Positions 11,518 to 22,148 of a stretch of DNA of 64,000 nucleotides are shown here, in pieces (position 1 is the first letter of the stretch; each line of letters starts with the position of its first letter). The stretch lies in the NCBI GenBank assembly GCA_032209605.1, contig JASFXZ010000015.1:1488001-1552000 (forward strand), read 5' to 3'. The stretch comes from Mactromeris polynyma (taxonomy: Eukaryota > Mollusca > Bivalvia > Venerida > Mactridae). A model generated the notes under the pieces. It was not told the origin of the DNA, did not search any database, and saw only the letters and a program-made list of their open reading frames with translations. The position numbers and the translations under genes are program-made.

Positions 11518-11626
11518 ACCCAAGCGCATCACCTAGACAGCGACATCCGGGTCCTGCAAGATCACCAAATGCTGACGCATTACGACAGATCATCCGTGAG
11601 CTGAAAGTCAGACGCTGGATGCTGTA
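11518..11626 (+). other. Unassigned exon-like segment
   Basis: After a pyrimidine-containing acceptor-like TTTTGTTAG, 35 codons run open to a TAA: an Arg/Pro-rich PSASPRQRHPGPARSP block followed by ALRQIIRE. The unit B copy (37494 onward) keeps the frame through REKTK with several amino-acid changes. It could be a terminal exon of an unknown gene or transposon debris. No family is recognised. Confidence 0.25.
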
Positions 11627-11773
11627 ATCATTAAGAGAAAAGGCTCGTGTTTTGTCCTTGCCATTCTGGCAGATGCAAGATGTATATAATTCGCGTAACA
11701 ATACAGAAAAAACCTCACCTAAAGACCACCTCAATATTAAGACCACCTCACAATTAAGAACACAAATTTCAAG

Positions 11774-12069
11774 TCCATTTTTACTGTTTTGCTCTTTATT
11801 CAACCTGAATATCATGACCACGTTAATAAAAAGACCAGTTTTCAATGGTCCCACTGGTGGTCTTATTATTGAGGTGGTACTGTGTAATCTGATGCAGACC
11901 AACTGTTCATTTATTACTCACATTTTGGTTGATTGATCTTTTCCATGGACATTTATAACACTCAAAACCTCAAAAATGTGACCACCCTTGGGACCATTGA
12001 AAACTGGTATTCTTATTAAGGTGGTCTTAATATTGAGGTTGATTAAATAGCAAAACGTTAAAAATGGGG
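11774..12069. repeat. Foldback repeat with 90-bp arms (unit A)
   Basis: Arms 11774-11864 and 11979-12069 are imperfect inverted repeats around a loop of about 115 bp. Both contain the block AGTTTTCAATGGTCCCA or its complement. GACCACC/GGTGGTC motifs also recur around the arms, and another copy of the motif lies just outside at 11724-11750. Unit B keeps only the left arm (about 37773-37853), so the right arm has been deleted there. Confidence 0.7.
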
Positions 12070-12239
12070 ATCTGTGTGTGAAAGTCATTTTTTCTGTACT
12101 TGTCGTTCCATGTTGCATCTTAATCTCTCTTCCATTATACCTCGGATTGAACAAGTGTTATAAAATAGGTTTCATGCAGACGAGATTGTCACGAGCTATC
12201 TCACATTGTCCTTTCTAAAGTTTTCTCCCTTTATCTCTT

Positions 12240-12440
12240 CTATAGTATATGTATATATTGTACAATAATTCTAACCGAGGTCCCGTGTACGATGCTTTAC
12301 ATCGGTACGTAAAAGAACCAGAGGTACTTCTGGAACTGGGACGTCTTCTGTATCATGCACTATCCACCAAACACATTCTTCAGGAGGTTTCGCCTATATA
12401 GGAAACCGGTGGCGACGATAAATAAACGTAAATACACACG
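12240..12440 (+). repeat. SINE-like interspersed repeat
   Basis: A GC-richer block stands out from the AT-rich surroundings. It contains CATCGGTACGTAAAAGAACC, ACACATTCTTCAGGAGG and GGTGGCGACGATAAATAAAC. Its composition and phrasing resemble dispersed retroposon-type repeats of bivalves, but I cannot assign a family. A copy is in unit B at 38095-38275. Confidence 0.3.
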
Positions 12441-13439
12441 CTTTTCACACCTTACCTCATTCGGAAAACCTCGGCCAACTACCTCAATTGCCTCGGATGT
12501 ACTCCGCCTTACATACACTAGAGGGTGTTATTAGAATAACGAAGTAGTACGGAAATATCCAAGAGCTGACGAGAATGACCTTACCTCTTTCCGCGACCAT
12601 ACTCCTTGTACTATACAAACGTATACTTCAGAAGCGATAAATGGATTAAAATCAAGTAAGGATAAAGGGAGAGAACTTGTGACAATCTCAAGTATATTAA
12701 CGTACTAACCAAAGTAAAAACATATGGTTATTCGTTGCGTAATGAATAGAGCGCTGTGATATCAAATATCATTTACATTGGCCCACAAACATTTGTCACA
12801 GTGAAACCTATGAAATTGGAGAAGTTTCTGCTATTGAGTATTTAAAGTTTTCTCTATTTAATCACCATTTGTTCTATATTATTACAGCAAAATACTACGG
12901 CAGTCATTTGAGATTGAATTATGTTATGTACAGATATCCAATTAGTTTCTCAGGCTTCTAACAACTTGTCCATGTCACAAAGACTTTAGTTACAGTGTTT
13001 TTCTTTTTTTCTTTAAGTATATTCCCCTAAATAGTTCTGAATATCATATATAAATGTGTGCACAGTACATCTGCAGCAATCTTCAGCATATTGACATTTA
13101 ATCTGCATGGACGGACCAACCGACGGATAGGTGTTTACTACACGGGAGATTGTCACGAGTTCTTTTCCTTTAATTTCCGTCTAGAGTTATTTCCCTTTGT
13201 CCCTTCTATATATTATGTATATGTAGTACAAAATGTCTAACACTTTTCACACCTGACCTCTTTCCGCCACCGAAATCACGATTCAAACATCAAATCTGTC
13301 CAAGATTGCACAACATTCGACGAATGAATGATTCCTCTTTCAAATGACACCTACTTTATGCAAATCCGTCAAGAACTAACGAGGTTCTCGCCAGAAATAC
13401 ATCAAAATGCGCGCTGGACAGTTGCTAACCATTTAGGCT
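12441..13439. other. Spacer without recognisable genes (unit A)
   Basis: No supported coding segment or known repeat. It is duplicated in unit B (38276-39160). Only short unrelated frames are present. Confidence 0.5.
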
Positions 13440-14260
13440 GAGTCGAGTCTGGATGGTTTGTGAGGTGCAAGGGTTTCAGCATGCTGCGATTGCTAAAACT
13501 TTCAGACCTCTATCATTTGTCTTCTTGTAACAATGAATCTTGCTTGGCCACTCCGCGGATGATTCCTCTGCAACCTTTACATTCCAATCTCCCCGAACAA
13601 CCAGATTGTCATTCTCTGTTCGTTTTCAGTTGTAGGTTGAAATCATCAACTTCCTCATCGCTGTGGCTCGTTGAATATTCCTCAATGACGGTGTTGTTTC
13701 TCTGAAGCGGTCAGCACATCAATCTCCACGCTAAGGCTTATCTTGTCATCCACTTGGTAGATCTTGGTTCATTTTTCTGTAGATGTTCTTAGAATCTTTT
13801 CAATCCTAGAATGTTCCAATCGTATATATTAATCTCATTAATCCGGCCTCGCAGGTTTCTCTGCCTTTACAAATAGCGGTTGGTGCACCAGTTTCTAACG
13901 TATCTCCTCCGTCCCGATGAGAGATGGAAGGCGCGGTCTTTGTTAATGCGGGCTGCAATCGATCTTGTGTGGTAGTCCTGTTCGTAGTCATCATGGGTGT
14001 GTTGGACAGGACATGATTAACCTGACCGCCCAACAGTCCTCTCCTGGCCAATGACGGTGTTACCCTATGACTCGCCCTTGTCTCGAACATATGGCCGTTT
14101 GTGCTAGAGGAACCCGTTCGCCCAGACCGTTAATTTCACACAGGAAGCCGTCCTCCCCATGCTGCTGTGTTGGCATCATACCTATTTGATATATAGGGTT
14201 TAGAGACTCACGAAGGCAGGAGCGTCTTATTACTTCCTGTACTGGAATGAACCTGACCAA
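13440..14260 (-). mobile_element. Decayed RTE-type LINE fragment, minus strand (unit A)
   Basis: On the minus strand, broken frames resemble the endonuclease region of RTE-type LINEs. In unit B the matching frame (39236-39553) reads NNTVIDVYSPTTSHSNEEV, like the usual VIQVYAPT..HSDEEV block, followed by a decayed GDWN-like region. In unit A the frames are more broken, with NLVVRGDWNVKV-like residues recoverable only with shifts. There are no catalytic RT motifs. Confidence 0.45.
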
Positions 14261-14330
14261 TTGTTTGATTATTTAAATTAAGTCTTAAGATTGTTTTTTT
14301 TTAATACGTGTTTGATTTTCAGGTAGAGGA

Positions 14331-14474
14331 CCACCACCACCAAGGACAAAGCGCAAGACGCCCCCTATTCACAGCCGTTGAAGTCGTCTACTGGAATTAC
14401 CAAGGCTCCATGTAAATGGAAGCCGGCGGCGGGAAGCAAAAAGGGCCGAACAGTTCTGGTTCACAATAACAAAG
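14331..14474 (+). other. Unassigned exon-like segment (unit A only)
   Basis: Open for 48 codons between an AG acceptor-like site (GATTTTCAGGTAG) and an AAAG/GTAATT donor. The product is basic: TTTTKDKAQDAPYSQPLK, then KWKPAAGSKKGRTVLVHNN. It lies in the 1.9 kb that unit B lacks. No family is recognised. Confidence 0.25.
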
Positions 14475-14978
14475 GTAATTCAAAGTGAATGCAGCATAAA
14501 ATATCACAATTTTCTATTAATTCTATGTGTTTGTATAGGTTCAAATATTTGTGGAAAATTTAACGTTTTCAGAACTAGTGAAGCATTTTTCAAAGATAAT
14601 AGATCCATATTAAATAATTTGTGTGCGAGTATAATGACAGTTAATTTCTTTCATACAACTTCATTTATGTCGTTTTGCTATATTTAACATCAATGGGGTT
14701 ATATCATAAGATCATTTTATCATGCAATAAATATTGTTTGTATATGTTTACTACAATTTGTATTTGCATTTAATAGAATACACCAAAACAATTCTATATA
14801 ACTGTAAAATTTGAATACATATATATTCTATAATAATTATCATTTTATTGAATGGTCAATTTTATCGAATTACATGATCCACGTCGGCAGGTACTTACCT
14901 CAACAGATTCCATGGTTTGAAGATCGAAAAGCCACGTATTTTGTTTATAGATTCCTCTTCAAAAGAACGGCGACCGTT

Positions 14979-15181
14979 GAAAGCGGACGTCTGTAGCTAA
15001 AGAAAAGCCCGACAGTGAGTTGTCCAGTCTTGTGGAGTGGATTATCAACAGCTCTATCGTTCCTGCCATGGTACCCGGTAGCTTGGTCGGTGGAGGTGGA
15101 CATGATATAGTATATGACCGGCGACCAGAACCGTGGTCCATGAACGAAGCGCTACAGATACTTCGTGTTCCATATAAATAG
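14979..15181 (+). other. Unassigned exon-like segment (unit A only)
   Basis: Open for about 66 codons to a TAG: ELSSLVEWIINSSIVPAMV, GSLVGGGGHDIVYDRRPEPW and ALQILRVPYK. The clean end and non-repetitive composition suggest real coding ancestry. The upstream boundary is unclear because a TGA precedes it in frame. No family is recognised. Confidence 0.25.
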
Positions 15182-15403
15182 CATCACTTTAAATATGTTC
15201 ACTTCTGTATAAAGCAATACGCAATACGTATGTATGTTAGTAAAACGGTACCCAGGACATTTGTATTCCTTTTGTGTTATCTTCATTGAACTAACCGAGT
15301 GACGTTCATAGTGTTACAATTAACATCAACACTTAATAAGCTTTGTATCAGCTTATAATTCATATCTACTAATAGGGATGCATTTTGACAAATTTGATTT
15401 CAG

Positions 15404-15508
15404 AATGAGCAGATGATAAAAAGATGTCTGACAACAAACCAAAACATGATGTTGACCCGAAGACTGATCGTGATGTTGATCGTGGTTACGCTTGGGTGAT
15501 TCTAGCAG
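15404..15508 (+). pseudogene. Orphan first coding exon of an SLC16-type monocarboxylate transporter
   Basis: The segment follows a TTTGATTTCAG acceptor and ends at GCAG/GTATAT. ATG at 15424 opens MSDNKPKHDVDPKTDRDVDR, then GYAWVILAG with one base left over. An acidic/basic N-terminus followed by D-x-G-[YW]-[AG]-W-V-[IV] entering the first membrane helix is the hallmark start of SLC16 monocarboxylate-transporter-like proteins. No further transporter exons occur in the window: the minisatellite follows within 600 bp, and unit B lacks this piece. It is probably a gene fragment captured in the duplicated segment, unless the rest lies in very distant exons. Confidence 0.5.
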
Positions 15509-16061
15509 GTATATATTTTATGTAGGAATGTTCATTCAGCGATCACAATTTTTACTCACTTTTACAGTACACAAAAAATGTAAATCATGTGAGAGAATAT
15601 CTACATAGGTTTATGATACGCTTTACTAACTTTAAACGCCATTTTTCAACTGTATTTCACTTATATTGAACGGCGGTGAGTTGACTGGAACAGTGTCGGT
15701 CCATTGGTTACCAAACCGGTGCACACAGTAAGTTAGACTGTTTCGGAGCACATACTCACCAGAAACCTACGCTTGATAGTTGAGTACTCTGTGGACTGAG
15801 CAAACCGGATAGACCATAGCTAATTACTTTTACTCTCTTCCTCAACGAGATTGCCATTACCTACCTGCCTGATGCCTTGGTAGGAATAGGGAATTAAATG
15901 TACTAAGTAAGAATGTGTCTTATTAGCAAGAAATGGCTGTCCCTTCCTGAATTCTTCTTGCAGCACTTCCAACCAAGGTACTCGTTACAACTGCTTACCT
16001 GCCATTTTTGTATTGACAGTAGCATGGCTTCACTTAATTACGCTAAGATATTCTGAAACCT
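15509..16061. other. Spacer without recognisable genes
   Basis: No coding or known repeat family identified. From about 15939 it matches unit B (39935-40063). Confidence 0.5.
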
Positions 16062-17398
16062 TGAGCATTTGTTTGATAGAAGTGTATCGAGTGTTTGAAA
16101 AAGTGCATCGTATGTTTGATATAAGTGCATCGAATGTTTGATGGAAGTGCATCGAATGTTTGATGGAAATGCATCGAATGTTTGACAGAAGTGCATCGAA
16201 TGTTTGACAGAAATGCATGGAATGGTTGAAAGAAATGCATCGAATGTTTGATAGAAGTGAATCGAATATTTGATAAAGGTGCATCGAATGTTTGATCGAA
16301 GTGCATCTAATGTTTGATAGAAGTGCATCGAATGTTTGACAGAAATGCATGGAATATTTGATAGAAGTGCATCGAATGTTTGACAAAAATGCATGGAATG
16401 TTTGACTGAATAGCATCAAATGTTTCACAGAAGATCATCGAATGTTTGATAGAAGTGCATCGAATGTTTCATGGCAGTGCATCGAATGTTGATAGAAGTG
16501 CATCGAATGTTAGATGGAAGTGCAACGAATGTTTGACAGAAATGCATCAAATGTTTGACAGAAGTGCATCGAATGTTTGATAGAAAAGCATCGAATGTTT
16601 GATAGAAGTGCATCGAATGTTTCATGGCAGTGCATCGAATGTTGATAGAAGTGCATCGAATGTTTGATGGAAGTGCAACGAATGTTTGACAGAAATGCAT
16701 CGAATGTTTGACAGAAGTGCATCGAAAGTTTGACAGAAATGCATCGAATGTTTGACAGAAATGCATCGAATGTTTGACAGAAATTCATCGAATGTTTGAC
16801 CGAAGTGCATTGAATGTTTGACAGAAATGCATCGAAGGTTTTACAGAAATGCATCGAATGTTTGACAGAAATTCATCGAATGTTTGACAGAAATTCATCG
16901 AATGTTTGACCGAAATGCATCGAATGTTTGACAGAAGTGCATTGAATGTTTAAAGGAAGTGCATCGAAAGTTTGATAGAAGTGCATCGAATGTTTCATGG
17001 AAGTGCAACGAATGTTTGACAGATATGCATCGAATGTTTGACAGAAGTGTATCGAATGTTTGAAGGAAGTGCATCGAAAGTTTGATAGAAGTGTGTCGAA
17101 TAAATGATAGAAGCGCATCGAATGTTTGCTAGAAGTGCATCGAACGTTTGATGGAATTGCATCGAACGTTTGATAGAAGTGCATCGAATGTTTCATGGAA
17201 GTGCATCGAATTTTTGATAGAAGTACATCGAATGTTTCATGAAAGTGCAACGAATGTTTGACAGAAATGCATCGAATGTTTGACAGAAATGCATCGAATG
17301 TTTGACAGAAGTGCATCGAATGTTTGAGGGAAGTGCATCGAAAGTTTGATAGAAGTGTGTCGAATGTTTGATAGAAGCGCATCGAATGTTTGAAAGAA
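16062..17398. repeat. 22-bp minisatellite, about 61 copies (unit A)
   Basis: Head-to-tail 22-bp units centred on GCATCGAATGTTTGA followed by variable TAGAAGT, CAGAAAT or TGGAAGT. Higher-order structure is visible: a seven-unit block repeats with a 153-bp period (markers at 16471 and 16624, including one 21-bp unit), and an eleven-unit block repeats at about 242 bp (16996 and 17238). The unit has no stop in any minus-strand frame, so long apparent proteins with 22-residue repeats appear there. These are not genes. Confidence 0.95.
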
Positions 17399-17402
17399 CT
17401 AC

Positions 17403-17692
17403 AGATCTAAAAAGGGTGCTTTGGCACCAAATGTAAAATAATAACGTCCGAACGGAAAATGCGCCTTCACCACATCCATCCTTGATAACAACATTGTGAT
17501 TGGAGTTTGCGCACAAACTGCATTTGTTTCTACTGCACTGCGCCCCTGATACTGCACCGATATGGATATGAAGCCAACCAAGGCACCGACTGCTCTTATC
17601 AGCCTCTGGTATTTTAAAGGATTTATATCAATGTTTACTATTTTAGATAAAACAAAAAATCTGAGGAATGCAAAGACATGCAGCGACTTCAT
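17403..17692 (-). other. Small Cys-containing reading frame beside minisatellite (unit A)
   Basis: On the minus strand an ATG at 17692 starts a hydrophobic MKSLHVFAFLRFFVLSKI. A second frame, open from 17605, reads GWLHIHIGAVSGAQC, then NKCSLCANSN and a final LLFYIWC. The unit B copy (41088-41423) keeps the second frame with substitutions but no stop, then ends at TAG. The signal-like start and the Cys-rich part are in different frames, and no good splice pair joins them. This may be a remnant of a small secreted protein or may be chance. Confidence 0.2.
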
Positions 17693-17699
17693 GTTATCA

Positions 17700-18090
17700 G
17701 AGTTTTGCAGTGTAAAGCATTAGCATAAATAGTACAATGAATATGAAATAGAAACAATACTTTAAAATCTATCTTAACTGTGCAGTTTCAATCTTTCAAC
17801 CAACAAATGGTCGCATACACAATAAGCAGACATTTGAAATGTTGCAAAATAATACAAGTAATACATATTAATATATGGGAGATGGAGAATCAAAACAAAA
17901 ACTCATGTTTGTAAAGTAAGTCAGGGAATATTTTTAATCACATCGATGAATATATTTAAAGCATTAAAATCAGCAAAGAACTAATGTATGGGGCGAAATA
18001 GAACATTAATGTTATACAAGTACAGAGTATCTCGATCATCATGTAAGCGTTCTTTTCAAGAAAATATATGCGTATATATGTGCTGTGGAG
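17700..18090. other. AT-rich spacer, nothing recognised
   Basis: Nearly identical to unit B 41430-41810. No open frame or known repeat is supported. Confidence 0.5.
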
Positions 18091-18094
18091 TTGC

Positions 18095-18480
18095 ATTTAT
18101 ATTTATTTATTAAAGTCTCATTAATGTACATTGTACATACTTCTAACTACAACAATTACAACGTAAAAAATGTATATCATTACAAATTGAGTTATAAGAG
18201 ACCATACGTTACAAGAATACAGATGCTATTTAACCATTGAAATAATGACATAACTCTTTGAATAAAATGAATATAATAAAAAACTGAATTTCAAAACAGG
18301 TACTGATGCACAAGTAAAACAATTACGTAAGACATCGATTATCATACAGGTCAGACCGTAACTGAACTGATTAACAGCTGATCCTTGTATGAAATAAAAC
18401 TTATCACACATTAACTATAAAATAATTAGGTAAATTTTTATATATATATTATTTAAAATATCATGACAGGATTTGGCACA
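18095..18480 (-). mobile_element. Probable 3' end of a LINE, minus strand (unit A)
   Basis: The left edge reads as a minus-strand tail of (AAAT)n type. The spacing of GTCTCAT, GTACATAC and GAGTTATAAGAGAC mirrors the 3' end of LINE beta at 6060-6160. No coding blocks are recognisable, so this is a 3'-end stub at best. A unit B copy lies at 41815-42200. Confidence 0.35.
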
Positions 18481-18534
18481 CATTCTATTGACTGTTTGAT
18501 TTGTAAGTACACATTTAAGTTTTTCTTCATCAGT

Positions 18535-18860
18535 AAGATTATTGCAAAACGCGTGGAAGGGTGAGAAATTTATATTGCTAAATGCGTTGAAAATGAATAT
18601 CGTCTATTTGTTTGCGTTCTTAGCGATTTTAAATTATTATTGCAAAACGCGTTGGTTGGTGTGAACTTTTTATTGCAAAATGCGTTGAAAATGAATCTCG
18701 CCTATTTGCTATAGTATATGAGATACTAGTATATGTGTCGCACATATATTGTTTGTGTTATTACTAGTATATACGACCGTTTAAGACAGTATACATGCGG
18801 TTTTGGCGATTTTAAATTTTTGTTGCAAAACGCGTTTACGGATGAATTGTTTTCAAAATG
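18535..18860. repeat. Degenerate outlier copies of the 33-bp satellite (unit A)
   Basis: Scattered TATTGCAAAACGCGTTG blocks match the core of the satellite at 19681-20010, but with irregular spacing and intervening sequence. A unit B counterpart is at 42258-42580. Confidence 0.6.
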
Positions 18861-18917
18861 TTATATAGTATGAGTTATAAGTCTCGCAAGTAAATATTCT
18901 GTACAAGATTACATATA

Positions 18918-18960
18918 TACGAGGGTTGTCCCATTAAATCGTAGACTCTGTCCATAACAT
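18918..18960. repeat. Mariner-like terminal sequence
   Basis: TACGAGGGTTGTCCCATTAA resembles one terminal inverted repeat of Tc1/mariner-type elements. No partner end and no transposase frame is seen nearby. A copy is in unit B at 42637-42680. Confidence 0.35.
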
Positions 18961-19680
18961 AATTATTCGACGTTCCAATGTAATAATTTTACACACATAT
19001 TTAATCATTTTTGATTATCTTTTTTGAATTTGTTTTGAAAACTTGTGTATTTTGTTTAGCAATATAGAAACTCACATACACGGGAACGGCGCACGTCATT
19101 TGATAATATAACCGAAATAACTATAGCTTTAAATATGTTGTACTATCTATGCCAAATTTCATTATTCCGCCAAATTACGTTACACATGTATTATTTGATA
19201 ATTTTGACGTCATATTTTAAATGTTCATAAATGTAACGTCAGTAATTTCCGCATGGTGCTATTTTTACGCAAATTGGTGTATAGTGAATTTTGAAATTTT
19301 CTGAGAAATCATCACAAACATATTTAAATGGCTCCAAAGACATTTTGTCTTATACATGTATATCTATGTTCTACTGTGTTTGCCTTGGAAGCGGGATCTT
19401 TCGTTGCTTGTCATGTTCGTTTATTTGGGTAATGGTAGGATTGTGTGAGGTTGGATGTTCCTTTATACGAAGTTTAAACCCCAATAGTGTTTGTCACTGA
19501 CGGTACACAAGTCGGTACTACTATATTCACTAATGTTTTATGTTCGTGTATTATGTACCGTTTGACATTGTAATTGTTTACACGCACTAAAGATGCTTCG
19601 GGGTTTTGTGCAATACGTATCGGGTATGTTTATACATATATGTATACACCTGTTAAAGATAAATCGCATGCAATTTTAGC

Positions 19681-20010
19681 GTTGATGGATGTGAATTTAT
19701 ATTGCAAAACGCCTTGATGGATGTGAAATTTGTATTGCAAAACACCTTGATGGATGTGAATTTTTTATTGCAAAACGCCTTGATGGATGTGAATTTTTTA
19801 TTACAAAACGCCTTGATGGATGTGAATTTTTTATTGCAAAACGCCTTGATGGATGTGAATTTTTTATTGCAAAACGCCTTGATGGATGTAATTTTTTTAT
19901 TGCAAAACGAGTTGATGAATGTGAATTGTATTGCAAAACCAGTTGATGCATGTGCATTTTTATTGCAAAACGCGTTGATGGATGTGAATTTGTTTTGCTA
20001 AATGCGTTGA
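19681..20010. repeat. 33-bp satellite, about 10 copies (unit A)
   Basis: Tandem units of 33 bp contain TTGATGGATGTGAATTT and TTATTGCAAAACGCC. As 33 is a multiple of three, both strands stay open and give false 11-residue-repeat proteins. Confidence 0.93.
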
Positions 20011-20614
20011 GAATCGATCTCGTCTAAGTGTTATGTAATATGAGTTATATTTATCGGACATATATTTTTGAACGATTACAGATATAAAAACCTGTTATCA
20101 CACGTATGTGTCTTAAGGCTACTATGTTTTATGGTGTATGCGTTTTAACGGAGTAGGTATCGTTATTTCTATTAATGGAAATATCAACAGTTGGCTTATT
20201 GTTGCCAGCTGTCTTGAATTGTCCCGTGATCTTTTCCATCCATTAACCCCCCCCCTCCCTGGTCCTTTACGTATGTATCATTGAGCCTCCTCAAATGCCT
20301 TATGTTTTAAGGATTGTTGTTTTCCCGGTGGTCTGTTTGGAGAGGCACAGTTTTATGCATGTGGCGGTCCCTGAAGCAACTTATTCTCTCTCTTTTGTGC
20401 ATGAAAGGTTCTCTGGAACAATTTGTATCGCTTGTTATGGACCTTTTTTTATAATTTTTTTTTTGAATTTGTCGCTGAAATTTAAAATAATGATTTGACC
20501 TAGAGTAACGACACTTCATACAAATATTAGTCATTAAATGAAAATTGCATGTATTTAGGAAGACAAGAGTTACACCCCTCTATTGAGTAAATAAGTGGCG
20601 TCTCAGTCTTGTGA
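20011..20614. other. Spacer with an oligo-C run, no gene seen
   Basis: Contains a poly-C stretch near 20249. Open frames here are short and have no family features. Duplicated in unit B at 43661-44260. Confidence 0.5.
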
Positions 20615-20800
20615 ACACATTTCTAGTTTCCCCAGCCGAAGGGACATAGATTTGGCGTTGTCCGTCCGTCTTACTGTCCGTCCGTCCGGAGTTATTTCCA
20701 TGACATCATTTGGAGACATCAAATTTAAAAAGCCTCCTGGTAGTGACAAGTAGGTGATCCCGAATGATTTGGAGGTCAGTAGGTCAAAACGGTTTCTTCA
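20615..20800. repeat. GTCCGTCCGTC-type interspersed repeat
   Basis: A block starting CCCCAGCCGAAGGGACATAG and followed by GTCCGTCCGTC twice, then GGAGTTATTTCC. It differs in composition from its surroundings and looks like a dispersed repeat, class undetermined. A unit B copy is at 44275-44460. Confidence 0.4.
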
Positions 20801-21388
20801 ATTTTTTTTTTTAATTTAAGAAATTTAGCAAAAGCATTGCAATTTATTAAATTGCCTGCATCAACGCCATAATGCGGGGAAATGATGCTTCTAGATTTGT
20901 TTTGTATTGAGGAACCCAAATACGAAAACGTAATAATAGTGAAGATAACATATAAGTCATATATATACACTTAACACTTAACAAAACTTACGAGTGTGCA
21001 TGTATAAATATGACCGTATCTTGGTCAATATTAGTCTGATCTTGCTGAAATGTTCAACTAATATAGCGTAGATACCTGGCATAATCCTTTTTTTATTTGA
21101 TGTCATAAATCCACATATTAAATAAAAATAATCAATAAATGTGATGATGCGAAAAAGATCGGTACTGCAACTCCCTCTTAAAGATGAACAGGTTGATTGG
21201 AAAGAGTCTAATAGCGTGTGTGCCTACCCGAACCCAACGCATCGTGTTGATTAAACCGATAAAATCGACCCAAGAATCATGATCTACACATAGCCAATAG
21301 GAAATTTACACATTTGTAGAAATGTTGATCAATATAAAAGTTATTCCACATTACAAAAAGGCAGTTAAAAGTTTTGTTAAGTGTATAT

Positions 21389-21425
21389 ATACGAGGGACG
21401 ATCGGAAAGTTTTGAGACCAGCTTT
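21389..21425. repeat. Mariner-like terminal sequence
   Basis: TACGAGGGACGATCGGAAAG resembles a mariner-type terminal repeat. It is in the same orientation as the one at 18918, so the two are not the ends of one element. A unit B copy is at 45034-45070. Confidence 0.35.
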
Positions 21426-21953
21426 GTTTTTTTAATGTAAAGTCAGAAAATAAAAAATTGCACAGTGTATCTTTAATTCATAATCTACTGAATGGTACAA
21501 TTTTCATACAAATAACACAATATACATATACAACAATACATAGAAAAACTATATCTACAAGAACCCCGGCGCAGGCTAAGGGTGGTTAAAATTAATTCAT
21601 ATATTCCCGTTCTTATTTTTCTTTACTAGTGAATGGCTTTAAGCAATATGTGAGGTTGTCAGCAAATGAAAACATGTTTGTTAAATATTGATCAATATAA
21701 ATAGTTACACATTAAGGGTATTCGCATGTAATTCTGAATCAAACCATGGCTACGTAGTCATTCAATGACATAATCCAGCACTTAACATCGTATTAATTAT
21801 TAAATATTTATTTCGATGATTAAATCAACACACTCGATTTTCTGCTATGTCTCAGTCTGTAAGTATTTAGCTCTTATAACGATAGATGATATGAGCTGAC
21901 ATCGTGTTAGTTAGTGTTGTAAAAGTGTTCAAGATAGTTCAACTGGGTAAACG

Positions 21954-22148
21954 ATGAAGGGTGTAAATGATTTTTCTCTTGGAATTGTATCCTTAGTTTT
22001 GTGGCGTATTGCACTTGCTAATACATGCAATCTACAGCTGTACGAGCAAAAGTTTACATCATATAATATAATGATGGATTTCTATATCCGACACGCATCT
22101 TCATGCGTATCGGATATATTTTGCTCAGCATGGTGTACAACTGATCAG
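21954..22148 (+). CDS. Lectin gene 2 exon 1 (signal peptide, PAN start)
   Basis: 195 bp, 65 codons, ending at CAG/GTAATA in phase 0. The hydrophobic core LGIVSLVLW and the IALA end fit a cleaved signal peptide. No TATA box is seen in the 70 bp upstream. The start is the first ATG of the frame. Confidence 0.75.

Noticed and set aside
16062..17398. Possible CRISPR array
   Set aside because: Units are contiguous without unique spacers, the genome is eukaryotic, and no cas-like genes are present.
16030..17516. Several long minus-strand frames of 60-169 codons with MHFCQTFDA...SNIRC repeats
   Set aside because: They are translations of the 22-bp minisatellite, which has no stop in any minus frame. 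Overlapping frames give the same 22-residue repeat, and there is no start context or flanking coding sequence.
19697..20001. Repeat proteins NALMDVNFLLQ (plus) and RFAIKNSHPSR (minus)
   Set aside because: The 33-bp satellite keeps frames open on both strands; no gene.
20295..20498. 67-residue plus-strand frame next to a poly-C run (also 43789-44118)
   Set aside because: No family features, different length in the two units, overlaps a frame on the other strand; probably chance.
18918..21425. The two mariner-like ends as one element
   Set aside because: Both ends are in the same orientation and no transposase frame lies between them.
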